64,000 nucleotides of DNA from Rubrivivax albus (GTDB lineage Bacteria; Pseudomonadota; Gammaproteobacteria; Burkholderiales; Burkholderiaceae_C): the NCBI RefSeq assembly GCF_004016515.1, contig NZ_SACT01000008.1, positions 1 through 64,000 of the forward strand. The letters run 5' to 3'. The position numbers and the translations under genes were made by a program. Numbering within the stretch: the stretch's first letter is position 1; every line of letters begins with the position of its first letter. Below the pieces are notes generated by a model. That model was not told the DNA's origin and ran no database searches. It saw only the letters and a list, made by a program, of their open reading frames with translations. Of this stretch, positions 15,601 to 26,014 are shown one piece after another.

Positions 15601-18108
15601 TCACAGGTCCATCGGCTGCGTCTCGGCGGCGCCGCGGGCCGGCAGCAGGATGTGGAAGGCGGCGCCACCGTCGGGCAGGTTCTCGGCCCAGATGCGCCCG
15701 CCGTGCGCGGCCACGATGGTGCGGCAGATCGCCAGCCCGAGCCCCGTGCCGCCGGAGCCGTCCTTCGTGCGCGACGACTGCGCAAACGCCTCGAAGATGG
15801 TCTCCACCTCGGCCTCCGGGATCCCGGGGCCGCGGTCGCGCACCACGAGGTGCGGCTCGCTCGCCGCGTTGTAGTCGGCCTGCAGCGCGATGCGGGCGCC
15901 GGCCGACGAGAACTTCATCGCGTTGGCCAGCACGTTGCGCATCACCTGCTGCAGGCGCAGCGGGTCCACCTTGGCTACCAGCGGGTACTCGGGCAGGCTC
16001 AGGTCCACGGCCTGGCTGCGTGCCTGCAGCAGCGGCTCGAGCTCGCGCAGCAGTTCGTGCACCAGGCCTCGCAGGTCGGTGCGCTCCAGGTGGATGCTGC
16101 CCACGGCGCTCTCGATGCGCGCCACGTCCAGCAGGTTGTTCACCAGCTGCAGCATGCGATGGCCGGCGGCATGGATGTCGCCGAACATCGACGCCAGCTT
16201 CTCGTGCGCGCGGCCGCGGTGCACGCCCAGTTCGGAGAAGCCGATGATGGCCTGCAGCGGCGTGCGCAGCTCGTGGCTGACGTTGGCGATGAACTCCGAC
16301 TTGGCGCGCGACGCCTCCTCGGCCGCGTCGCGCGCCTCGCGCGTGGCACGTTCGGCGCGGCGCAGGTCGGTCACGTCCACCAGCACCGACAGCACACCCT
16401 GGCCGCTGCCGGTGAGCGAGGGCACGAGCACCTTGTTGACCAGCACGTCGCGCAGGCTGCCGTCGGCATGCTGCACGCTGCTCTCGTACCGCTGCGGCTC
16501 GCCGGTCTCGTGCAGCCGGCGATCATGGGCCTCGTGTTCGCGACGTTCCTCGGCCGTCAGGTGGCCGCCGACCGGACGGCCCACCACCTGGGCCCGGGTG
16601 CAACCGGTGAAGGCCTCCCAGGCCCGGTTGACCCGTGCGTAGCGGCCCTGGCCGTCGACCACCGACATCGGCACCGGGCTGTGCTCCATCAGCAGTTCGG
16701 TGAAGTCCAGCTGCGCCTTCAGCGAGGTCTCGGCGTCCACCAGGTCGGTGATCTCCGCGGCGCTGCCGACGAACCCGGCCAGACGGTCGTCCTGCCACAG
16801 CGGCTGCACCACGAGGTCGAAGTGCCGCAGGTGGCCCGCCGGGTCATTGGCCTGCGCCTGCAGGCGGCGCGCACCGCGCGGGCCGTCGGCCGCGAACAGG
16901 GCACGCGCCTTCGCGCGTTGTGCGGGCACCACCAGCGGCCACAGCGGCCGGCCGATGGCCTCGGCGCCCGGCCGGCCGGTGTACTTCTCCCAGTGCGGGT
17001 TGACGAAACGAAGGCGGCCCTCAAGGTCGGTGCGGAAGATCAGGGCCTGTACGCTGCGCAGCGTGAGGTCGAAGGCCCGCTCGCGGCGGGACACCTCGCG
17101 TTGCACCTGGTCGCGCTCGGCCTGCGCGCGCGCACGCGCCACCTGGCTGCGGCGGGCCACCAGGGTCAGGCCACCGATCAGGCCCGAACCCACGGCACCG
17201 GCACCCAGCAGCACCCCCAGCCATTGCCGCCAAGTGGCCAGGGCCGCACCGCGGCCGATCTCGACGACGACCAGCAGCGGCTGCGTGGCCGACGCCCGGA
17301 AGGCCACGATCTGCGGGCCGGCGCGCAGCCCGTCTCCGGCCCAGTGGCCGGATTCCTGCGCCGGCAGAAAGCGGGTGTAGGCCGGGAAGGTGGTGAGCAT
17401 GGCACCGAGCGCGTGGGGGACCTGCGCGGTGGCGGCAACCAGGCGCCCCTCAAACGACAGCACCGCGGCCGCCGCCGCGGGGTCCGCCAACCGCGCCTGC
17501 TGCACGTTCGCCAGGGCCTGCGGGTTGATCTGCGCCACCACCAGCAGCGGTCGCGGCCCGGGCCCGGGTGCGGCGTGCAGCAGCGGCAGCAGCATGAGGC
17601 CGGGCGGCGCCGTGTCGCTGCCGGCGTCGAGCAGGCCGCGACCCCGCACCGCCCGGCCCAGGCGCGCCGGGCCGGCATCGGGCCAGGCGCCAAAGGCGTC
17701 CGGCTGGACACGTCGGCCGACCTCGGCAGGGTCGGTGCTTGCCAGCACCAGGCCGGCGTCGTCGATCACGGCCACACCACGCAGCCAGGGCAGGGTCTGT
17801 TGCATCTGCGCCAGGCTGCCCCGCATCTCCGGGCCGCCGGGGGGCACGCCACGGTCCAGCGCGCCGACCAGCTGGGCCGTGGCCTGGGCCGTGGCTTCGA
17901 CGTCTCGCGTCAGGTCCTCGGCAAAGACCCGGGCAAACAGCACCGCATTCGACTCAGCGTCGGACAGCGACTCCCGGTACGCCACCAGCGCCAGGCCCGC
18001 GATCGCCACCCACAGGACCGCGAACAGGGCCAGCCCACCCAGGATGACGGCACCGACACGGCGCCCCTGTGCCGACAGGCCGGTCGACTCGGCGCGCGAG
18101 ACTGTCAT
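15601..18108 (-). CDS. membrane sensor histidine kinase with two PAS domains
   Basis: This 835-residue kinase has transmembrane helices at about 17-43 and 295-318, which enclose a periplasmic Cache-like sensor of some 250 residues. Two PAS domains follow (about 345-455 and 467-585). The HisKA box has phospho-His 612 (NVSHELRTPL). The HATPase domain has the N box near 729 and G boxes DRGPGIP and GGTGLGLAI. There is no receiver domain. The gene starts three bases after the stop of the periplasmic binding protein gene, so the two are surely co-transcribed and may form one sensory unit. No orthodox response regulator follows; REC proteins are encoded divergently about 1.7 kb upstream. Confidence 0.93.
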   Translation of the reverse strand: MTVSRAESTGLSAQGRRVGAVILGGLALFAVLWVAIAGLALVAYRESLSDAESNAVLFARVFAEDLTRDVEATAQATAQLVGALDRGVPPGGPEMRGSLAQMQQTLPWLRGVAVIDDAGLVLASTDPAEVGRRVQPDAFGAWPDAGPARLGRAVRGRGLLDAGSDTAPPGLMLLPLLHAAPGPGPRPLLVVAQINPQALANVQQARLADPAAAAAVLSFEGRLVAATAQVPHALGAMLTTFPAYTRFLPAQESGHWAGDGLRAGPQIVAFRASATQPLLVVVEIGRGAALATWRQWLGVLLGAGAVGSGLIGGLTLVARRSQVARARAQAERDQVQREVSRRERAFDLTLRSVQALIFRTDLEGRLRFVNPHWEKYTGRPGAEAIGRPLWPLVVPAQRAKARALFAADGPRGARRLQAQANDPAGHLRHFDLVVQPLWQDDRLAGFVGSAAEITDLVDAETSLKAQLDFTELLMEHSPVPMSVVDGQGRYARVNRAWEAFTGCTRAQVVGRPVGGHLTAEERREHEAHDRRLHETGEPQRYESSVQHADGSLRDVLVNKVLVPSLTGSGQGVLSVLVDVTDLRRAERATREARDAAEEASRAKSEFIANVSHELRTPLQAIIGFSELGVHRGRAHEKLASMFGDIHAAGHRMLQLVNNLLDVARIESAVGSIHLERTDLRGLVHELLRELEPLLQARSQAVDLSLPEYPLVAKVDPLRLQQVMRNVLANAMKFSSAGARIALQADYNAASEPHLVVRDRGPGIPEAEVETIFEAFAQSSRTKDGSGGTGLGLAICRTIVAAHGGRIWAENLPDGGAAFHILLPARGAAETQPMDL

Positions 18109-18111
18109 GCG

Positions 18112-18915
18112 TTACTGCAGGCGCACGATGGGCTTCAGGCCGTGACGCGCCGCGGTGGCGGCCAGGCGGCCGTCGTCCTGGATGCGGGCGACGAAGCCAT
18201 CCACGGCCGCCCACCACGCGTCGTCGCCCGGCTTCACGGCATGGGCATAGGGCAGCACGTGGAAGGGCCTGGGCGGCGCCAGCAGGCGGGCCCAGTCGGC
18301 GTTGTCCAGCAGGCGGCGGCTGTAGGGGTAGTCGGTCATGAAGACGTCGACCCGGCCGGCCTCGAGCTCGCGCTCCCGCATGGCCGGCGGTGCCACACGC
18401 ACCAGCGTGGCCTGGGTCAGCGCCTGTGCCATCACCGGTTCCATGAAGGTGCCGGCCTGCACCGCCACACGCACCCCCGGCCGATCGATGTCCTCCCAGC
18501 GCTGCACCACACGGTTGGCCAGGGTGGTCACCGCGTAGATGTCGCTGGCGAGGTAGGGTCTCGCGAAGCGCAGTTTCTCGGCGCGCGACGGCAACATGGC
18601 CACACCGAACATGGCCACGTCGCAGCGGTCCTCGAGCAGGTCGGCCACCAGCGAGGGGAACGACGAGTCCACGTAGGTCAGGCGCACGCCGAGGTCTGCC
18701 GCCAGTGCCGCCGACAGGTCGATGTCCAGCCCGCGCAGGGCCCCGGTGCGCGGGTCGCGCTGCGAAATGCCGTAGTACTGTGGCCAGATGCAGACCCGCA
18801 CTTCGCCGCGGGCCTTCACCCGCTCGGCCACCTCGCCGGCACGGGCCGCGGGGGCCAACAGGAAGCACGACAGGCCCAGAAGGGCGGTTGTGACGAGCAT
18901 GGCGAGACGGTTCAT
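18112..18915 (-). CDS. periplasmic solute-binding protein (family 3) coupled to a histidine kinase
   Basis: This 267-residue secreted protein has a signal peptide (LVTTALLGLSCFLLAPAARA) followed by an SBP_bac_3 fold. Visible parts are VKARGEVRVCIWPQYYGI, LRGLDIDLSAALAADLG and DVAMFGVAMLPSRAEKLRFA. It resembles polar amino-acid binding proteins. No ABC permease or ATPase is nearby. It is instead sandwiched between HD-GYP and histidine kinase genes, with gaps of 23 and 3 bases. A signalling role, presenting a ligand to the kinase's periplasmic domain, is likelier than transport. I chose the ATG at 18915 because it places the signal peptide correctly. Confidence 0.85.
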   Translation of the reverse strand: MNRLAMLVTTALLGLSCFLLAPAARAGEVAERVKARGEVRVCIWPQYYGISQRDPRTGALRGLDIDLSAALAADLGVRLTYVDSSFPSLVADLLEDRCDVAMFGVAMLPSRAEKLRFARPYLASDIYAVTTLANRVVQRWEDIDRPGVRVAVQAGTFMEPVMAQALTQATLVRVAPPAMRERELEAGRVDVFMTDYPYSRRLLDNADWARLLAPPRPFHVLPYAHAVKPGDDAWWAAVDGFVARIQDDGRLAATAARHGLKPIVRLQ

Positions 18916-18938
18916 GGCGCAAACAGCCGGACCAGACA

Positions 18939-19775
18939 TCAGAAGAGATCGATGGGGGTGCCGGCATCGCACAGATCGTTCAGATCCATGTGTTGCCGGT
19001 TCACCAGATCACGCAGCGAGATCATTTCCGCGGCGTGGGCGATGAAGGTGTCGACGACCCGCGGGTCGAAGGCGCGACCGCGCTCGTTGCGCAGCATGGC
19101 CAGGGCACGCTCGTTGTCGAAGGCCGGGCGGTAGCAGCGGTCCATCGTCAGCGCGTCGAAGAAGTCGACCACGGCCACGATGCGCGCGGACAGCGGGATC
19201 GCCTCGCCGGCCAGGCCGCTCGGGTAGCCGCGGCCGTCCCAGCGCTCGTGGTGCGTCAGCGCCACCTCGGCGGCCAGCTGGAACAGCGGGATGCGCGAGC
19301 GGCCGAGGATCTCGGCGCCCATCTCCGGGTGCCGGTTCATCTCCGCCCGCTCGTCGGGCGTGAAGGCGCCGGGCTTCTTGAGCACGGCGTCGCGGATGCC
19401 GATCTTGCCCACGTCGTGCATCGGCGCGGCCTGCCGAAGCAGATGAGCCCATGCCGGCGCCTGGTCCAGGCGCAGCGCCAGGGCCCCTGCCAGGAAGCCC
19501 ATGCGCACGATGTGCACACCCGTGTCGTCGTCGCGGTACTCCGCCGCGCGGGACAGCCGCAGCAGCGCGTCGCGGTGCGCGCTGGCCACTTCCGCCAGCG
19601 CTTCGTTGCGCTCGCGGTACATGCGGCCGAAGTCGGCCACCAGGCGTTCCATCTGTGCCGTGGCCGCCGGCTCGAACGCATGATCGAGCAGCGCAGGCGC
19701 GCACGCGGGTTCAAGTGCGCTCGCGGGCGTGGTCGGCGGGACGGACGGGTTGACGGCGATGGCCATGCCGCGCAT
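18939..19775 (-). CDS. HD-GYP domain c-di-GMP phosphodiesterase without receiver domain
   Basis: This 278-residue protein carries a complete HD-GYP domain: HD at residues 120-121 in MHDVGKIGI, then HHERWDGRGYP at 175-185 and DFFDALT near 204-210. These are the residues for the metal site and for GYP recognition. The domain cleaves c-di-GMP. The N-terminal 70 residues are Ala/Pro-rich plus a helical stretch, with no REC domain, unlike RpfG types. It starts the operon that continues into the binding protein and histidine kinase. An ATG three codons in (19766) is an alternative start. Confidence 0.9.
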   Translation of the reverse strand: MRGMAIAVNPSVPPTTPASALEPACAPALLDHAFEPAATAQMERLVADFGRMYRERNEALAEVASAHRDALLRLSRAAEYRDDDTGVHIVRMGFLAGALALRLDQAPAWAHLLRQAAPMHDVGKIGIRDAVLKKPGAFTPDERAEMNRHPEMGAEILGRSRIPLFQLAAEVALTHHERWDGRGYPSGLAGEAIPLSARIVAVVDFFDALTMDRCYRPAFDNERALAMLRNERGRAFDPRVVDTFIAHAAEMISLRDLVNRQHMDLNDLCDAGTPIDLF

Positions 19776-19787
19776 TCTGGTGCAAAA

Positions 19788-19799
19788 TGATAAGTATCA
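19788..19799. promoter_or_regulatory. candidate operator in the divergent HD-GYP / HTH-REC intergenic region
   Basis: The palindrome TGATA-AG-TATCA lies in an unusually AT-rich stretch (about 19783-19815) inside a roughly 70% G+C window. It is between the starts of the HD-GYP gene (19775) and the HTH-REC gene (19848). It could bind the adjoining HTH-REC protein and control both directions. The function is inferred from symmetry, composition and position. Confidence 0.45.
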
Positions 19800-19847
19800 G
19801 TTTGATCGTTTATAGGGCATCCTCCGGGAACCGGCAGAATCGCACGC

Positions 19848-20462
19848 ATGAGTGCCTCCGACCGCGACGATTGTTCGACCCTGGACGTGGCGCGCCGCCT
19901 GGGCATGGCGGTGCGCTCGGTCCAGCTGATGGTGGACCGGGGTGAACTCGAGGCCTGGAAGACGCCCGGTGGTCACCGGCGCATCTCGCGGGCTTCGGTG
20001 GACCGCTGGCTAGCGGCGCGGCAGGGCGGCGGCGCCGCGCCGGCGGCCGCGCCCGCGCCGACGCGGGCGACGCGCCGGCCCCAGGTGCTGCTGATCGAGG
20101 ACTCGCGCCACTACCAGAACCTGGTGGGCCTGCTGATCCGCCAGCACCGGCCGGACGTGGAACTGCACATCGCCGACGACGGCATCGCCGGCCTGGCCAT
20201 GGCCGGGCGCCTGCAGCCCGACGTGCTGCTGGTGGACATCCTGTTGCCGGGCATCGACGGCGCCACGCTGATCACCAGCCTGCGCTCGCACCCGGCCTTC
20301 GAGCGCAGCCGGCTGATCGTGGTCACCTCGCTGGACGAGGACCAGCGCGGCCCCTACGCCTTTGCGCTGGCGGGCGTGCCCGTGGTGCACAAGCCGCAGC
20401 TGGTGGCGGAACTGCCGGCCCGCCTGGCCGAGGCGCTGCCGGCGCCGGTGGCGAGCGCATGA
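19848..20462 (+). CDS. HTH (MerR/excisionase-type)-receiver fusion response regulator
   Basis: This 204-residue protein has an N-terminal excisionase/BldC-like helix-turn-helix (residues about 8-55; VARRLGMAVRSVQLMVDRGE, then TPGGHRRISRASV). An Ala/Pro linker leads to a C-terminal receiver domain: LLIEDSRHY acidic pair, phospho-Asp in LLVDILLPGIDG, VVTS and a Lys in VVHKP. The order is reversed from most response regulators, which put REC first. It probably binds DNA according to phosphorylation. It overlaps the next gene by ATGA and is divergent from the HD-GYP operon. Confidence 0.88.
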   Translation: MSASDRDDCSTLDVARRLGMAVRSVQLMVDRGELEAWKTPGGHRRISRASVDRWLAARQGGGAAPAAAPAPTRATRRPQVLLIEDSRHYQNLVGLLIRQHRPDVELHIADDGIAGLAMAGRLQPDVLLVDILLPGIDGATLITSLRSHPAFERSRLIVVTSLDEDQRGPYAFALAGVPVVHKPQLVAELPARLAEALPAPVASA

Positions 20463-21226
20463 CCTCGGCAGCGGCGACGCGGCCTCGCGTGCTGCTGGTC
20501 GACGACGACGCGGCCATCCGGCGGCTGGTGGATCTGGCGCTGGAGGACCTGGACGTGGACCTCGTGTGCTGTGCCGACGGCCGCGAAGCCCTGGACGCGA
20601 TGCGCCAGGGCCCGGCGCGGCTGGTGATCACCGACCTGATGATGCCGGGCATCAGCGGCTACGCGCTGCTTCAGCAGCTGGCCGACGACCCGGCGCTGCG
20701 CGGTGGTGCCCGGCTGGCGGTGTTCAGCGCTGGCCTGAACGCCCAGGCCAAAGAGCGGCTGGCGGGCCTGCCGGTGTGGCGGCTGATCGACAAGCCGACG
20801 CCTGTGATCGCACTGGCCGACATCGTCGAGGCGGCCTTGCAGGGCGATGCCGTCGAGCCGGCCGATGCCGATGCACCACCGCACGACGCCGGCGCGACTG
20901 CCGTCAGCGCCGCGGCGGCGATCGACGCCCATTTCGGCGGTGATGCCGCGCTCTACCGCGCGTTCCTCGCCAGTTGCCTGCTGCAGTTCCCCGACGACCT
21001 GCGCCAGGGCGATGCCGCGGTGGCCGCCGCCGATGCACCGTCCCTGCGACGGGTGGCACACAGCCTGAAGTCGGTGCTGCTGCTGGTCGGCGAGGCCGAG
21101 GCCTCCGACACGGCGCGTCGGCTTGAACACGCCGCCGAGGCCGCGGACTGGGACGCCTGCCATGGCCCCTGGCAGGCGCTGGCTGCGACCCTGCGCCGCA
21201 TGACCGGCGACACGCCGGCGACCTGA
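20459..21226 (+). CDS. receiver-HPt phosphorelay protein
   Basis: This 255-residue protein has a receiver domain (about 8-125; LLVDDDAAIRR, phospho-Asp in VITDLMMPGISG, Lys in LIDKPTP). An HPt domain follows (about 150-245), with a phosphorylatable His in RRVAHSLKSVLLLVG. Such proteins shuttle phosphate between a kinase and a final regulator. The start overlaps the stop of the HTH-REC gene, so the two proteins should be made together. The nearby kinase lacks its own REC and HPt modules, so a relay kinase to REC-HPt to HTH-REC is plausible. Confidence 0.88.
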   Translation: MTSAAATRPRVLLVDDDAAIRRLVDLALEDLDVDLVCCADGREALDAMRQGPARLVITDLMMPGISGYALLQQLADDPALRGGARLAVFSAGLNAQAKERLAGLPVWRLIDKPTPVIALADIVEAALQGDAVEPADADAPPHDAGATAVSAAAAIDAHFGGDAALYRAFLASCLLQFPDDLRQGDAAVAAADAPSLRRVAHSLKSVLLLVGEAEASDTARRLEHAAEAADWDACHGPWQALAATLRRMTGDTPAT

Positions 21227-21248
21227 CCCCGCGCCTCGCGGCGCCCGG

Positions 21249-23557
<2,309 letters not shown>

Positions 23558-23561
<4 letters not shown>

Positions 23562-24052
23562 TGTGCACCTCCTGCCATGGTGGCGGCCGCCTGCTTCACC
23601 GCGCTGACGATGTTGACGTAGCCGGTGCAGCGGCACAGGTTGCCTTCCAGCGCGTGCTGGATCTGGGCATCGGTGGGCCGCGGGTTCTCGGCCAGCAGCG
23701 CGCAGGCGCTCATCACCATGCCAGGCGTGCAGAAGCCGCACTGCAGGCCGTGGCAGGCGCTGAAGGCGTCCTGCAGCGGGTGCAGCGGGGCGTCGAGCGC
23801 CGACAGCCCCTCGATGGTGGTCACCGCGCGGCCGGCGGCCTGCACCGCCAGCACGCTGCAGCTCTTGACCGCCTGGCCGTCGAGCAGCACGGTGCAGGCG
23901 CCGCACTGGCTGGTGTCACAGCCCACGTGCGTGCCAGTCAGGCCCAGCGGCCCGCGCAGCAGTTCGACGAGCAACTGCCGCGGCTCGGCGTCCAGGGTAT
24001 GCGCACGGCCGTTGACCGTGAGCGTGATCGAGGTGGTGGGGCTTGTCTCCAT
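23558..24052 (-). CDS. [2Fe-2S] small subunit of the molybdenum hydroxylase (CoxS-like)
   Basis: This 164-residue protein has the two [2Fe-2S] cluster motifs of the CoxS family. The plant-type N-terminal motif is [11 protein letters not shown], around residues 45-56. The C-terminal four-Cys pair is CGFCTPGM with CRCTGYVNI. It passes electrons from the Mo site of the large subunit. It starts nine bases after the EgtB-like gene and overlaps the large-subunit start. The length is standard. Confidence 0.93.
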
Positions 24053-24061
24053 GGTTCCATC

Positions 24062-25282
24062 CTACCGCGCACAGCTGCGAAAGCCGGTGGGCAGGACATC
24101 GTCGTCCACCGCCGCGAAACGGCGCGCGCGCGGGTGCACGGCGCGCGGCGGCGTCAACGCGCAGGCGCCGCGCAGCACGCCCCAGGCCACGGGCGGGCCG
24201 GGGTCGACAGGCAGCGGGTCGATCTCGCCCGGCGGGTCGGCGTGGCCGGGGTAGGCGCGGGCCGGCCCAGCCACCCACTCGAGCACCTCACCCCAGACGA
24301 AGCCGCGCCGCGCGGCGCCGACTGCAGCGGCTTCCCATTCCGCCTCCACCGGTAGCCGGCGTCCGGCCCAGGCGCACCAAGCCTGCGCCTCGTGGCGGGT
24401 CACGTGCGCCACCGCTGCTGCCGCCGGCACCCGCTGCAGGCGGCCCCGACGCTGCACCACGATGGCCGTGCCCATCTGCTCCAGCCGCCGGGGGGCCCGG
24501 CGCTGCGCCTCCTGCGCCCAGTCCCAGCCGGTGGGCGTCCACCAGCGCGGCTCGTCGTAGCCGCCGTCGGCCACGAACTCGGCAAAGCGGGCCCAGCTGA
24601 CCGGGCGGCTGTCGATCTCCGTCTCCGGCAGCGGCACCGGGTGCGCCCAGCGCTCCGGGCCGGGAACCAGGCCGCCCTCGCCCGAGCCCAACCGCCAGGT
24701 CTGCGCCGGCAGCCACAGCGGCGGGGCGTCGGCCACACGGCGGTCGTCGGGCCAAGGGGCGTCGACCACGTCCAGGTGGTCGGCCAGCACGGCCAGGGTC
24801 TCGCCGATGCGGTCCTCGTGCCGCAGGGCCTGGCGGTGCAGGTACAGCGCCGTGTCGTTGTCGGGCCCGGCCGCCAGCAGGTCGAGCTGGTGCTCCAGCG
24901 TGTCGGCCATCCATGCCCGCACCTCGTCCGGATCCGGCAGCGGGGCCGACGACCCGCGCTGCTCGGCATGGAAGCAGCGGTCGCTCTCGGCCTCGGCCGG
25001 TGCCAGCCGCGGCCGCCCGGGATCACCGGCCTCGCCCCGGCCGGCGTGCACGTGGCGCAGGATCCACCAGTCGGCGTACCAGGCCGCATGGCCGGCCAGC
25101 CACAGCGCCGGCGGCAGCCCGGCGGCGCCGTGCAGCGCCCCGGCCGGCGAGGACGCGATGGCGGCCAGCCAGCGCAGCGTGTGGTTGCGGGCGTCGATCA
25201 GCGCCAGCGACAGCCAGTCCCGGCCGGCCGAGCGGGCGGCGATCGGGTCGTCGACGGAAGGGACCATCGCGCCTGTGGTCAA
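24062..25282 (-). CDS. EgtB/SUMF1-like protein (SenA-related) with altered iron motif
   Basis: This 406-residue protein has an N-terminal DinB-like helical domain ([14 protein letters not shown], His 65). The C-terminal sulfatase-modifying-factor domain has [21 protein letters not shown] and a terminal GFRSCAR. The layout matches EgtB-type sulfoxide synthases and the related selenoneine synthase SenA. In those enzymes three His bind iron, two of them in an HExxH-type spacing. Here His 155 is present in RHEDRIG but the residue four positions on is Ile 159, so a ligand is missing. The gene is nine bases upstream of the Mo hydroxylase genes. The function is unknown; a non-enzymatic or altered-metal role is possible. 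Confidence 0.75.
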   Translation of the reverse strand: MTTGAMVPSVDDPIAARSAGRDWLSLALIDARNHTLRWLAAIASSPAGALHGAAGLPPALWLAGHAAWYADWWILRHVHAGRGEAGDPGRPRLAPAEAESDRCFHAEQRGSSAPLPDPDEVRAWMADTLEHQLDLLAAGPDNDTALYLHRQALRHEDRIGETLAVLADHLDVVDAPWPDDRRVADAPPLWLPAQTWRLGSGEGGLVPGPERWAHPVPLPETEIDSRPVSWARFAEFVADGGYDEPRWWTPTGWDWAQEAQRRAPRRLEQMGTAIVVQRRGRLQRVPAAAAVAHVTRHEAQAWCAWAGRRLPVEAEWEAAAVGAARRGFVWGEVLEWVAGPARAYPGHADPPGEIDPLPVDPGPPVAWGVLRGACALTPPRAVHPRARRFAAVDDDVLPTGFRSCAR

Positions 25283-25332
25283 CGGATGCGGGTGGCGGCC
25301 AGCCGGTGCCAGGCGTTCAGGCGGCAGCCCGC

Positions 25333-25974
25333 TCAGTCGCCGACCAGGCCGTTGCGGATGGCGTAGACCGTCAACTCCGCATTGTTGGCAAGCGCCAACT
25401 TCTCGAGCACACGGGCGCGGTAGACCGACACCGTCTTCGGGCTCAGGCTCAGTTCGTCGGCGATGTCCGACAGCCGCTTGCCGCTGGCGATCAGCACCAG
25501 GGTCTGCAGCTCGCGGTCCGACAGCGTCTGGTGGGCGTTCTCCGGCGACGGCGCGGTGAGGCTTTCCACCAGCATCTGCGCGATCTCGGGCGTGACGTAC
25601 TTGCGGCCCTGGGCCACGGTGCGCACGGCCTGCACGATGAGCTGCGGATCGCCGCCCTTGTTGACGTAGCCGAAGGCGCCGGCCCGCAGCGCGCGGATGG
25701 CGTACTGGTCTTCCGGGTACATGCTGACCACCAGCACCTTGACCGGCGAGCCTTCCTCCTTCAATGCATGCAGCACGTCCAGGCCGCTGCGGCCGGGCAG
25801 GTTGATGTCGAGCACCAGCACGTCGCAGCGGGTGCCGCGCATCAGCGTGCGAAGTTCGCCGTAGTCGCCCGCCTCGCCGACAACGCGGATGTCGGCCGCG
25901 TCGGACAGCGTGTCGCGGATGCCGCGCCGGATCAGCGCGTGGTCGTCGCAGAGGATCACATCGGTCATGGGCAT
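25333..25974 (-). CDS. NarL/FixJ-type response regulator
   Basis: This 213-residue regulator has an N-terminal receiver (acidic pair in ILCDDHALIRRG, phospho-Asp in VLVLDINLPGRSG, Ser in VVSMYPED, Lys in YVNKGG) and a C-terminal LuxR-type helix-turn-helix (LSDRELQTLVLIASGKRL, then SLSPKTVSVYRARVLEKL). It follows the REC-kinase gene by 40 bases and precedes the EgtB-like gene by 50 bases on the same strand. It is the evident partner of that kinase and may control the downstream genes. An ATG two codons in (25968) is an equally good start. Confidence 0.92.
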   Translation of the reverse strand: MPMTDVILCDDHALIRRGIRDTLSDAADIRVVGEAGDYGELRTLMRGTRCDVLVLDINLPGRSGLDVLHALKEEGSPVKVLVVSMYPEDQYAIRALRAGAFGYVNKGGDPQLIVQAVRTVAQGRKYVTPEIAQMLVESLTAPSPENAHQTLSDRELQTLVLIASGKRLSDIADELSLSPKTVSVYRARVLEKLALANNAELTVYAIRNGLVGD

Positions 25975-26014
25975 CGTCCTGCGCTGCGCATGGGTGGGGC
26001 GCGTCGGGGCCGGG

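Noticed and set aside
15406-19134. Very long plus-strand open frame of over 1200 codons
   Set aside because: It lies antisense to the kinase, binding-protein and HD-GYP genes, is Arg/Gln/His-rich and has no domain; it is a GC-rich shadow.
24062-25282. Confident naming as selenoneine synthase SenA or ergothioneine EgtB
   Set aside because: One iron-ligand His is Ile, and no senB/senC or egt partner genes are nearby; only the family is called.
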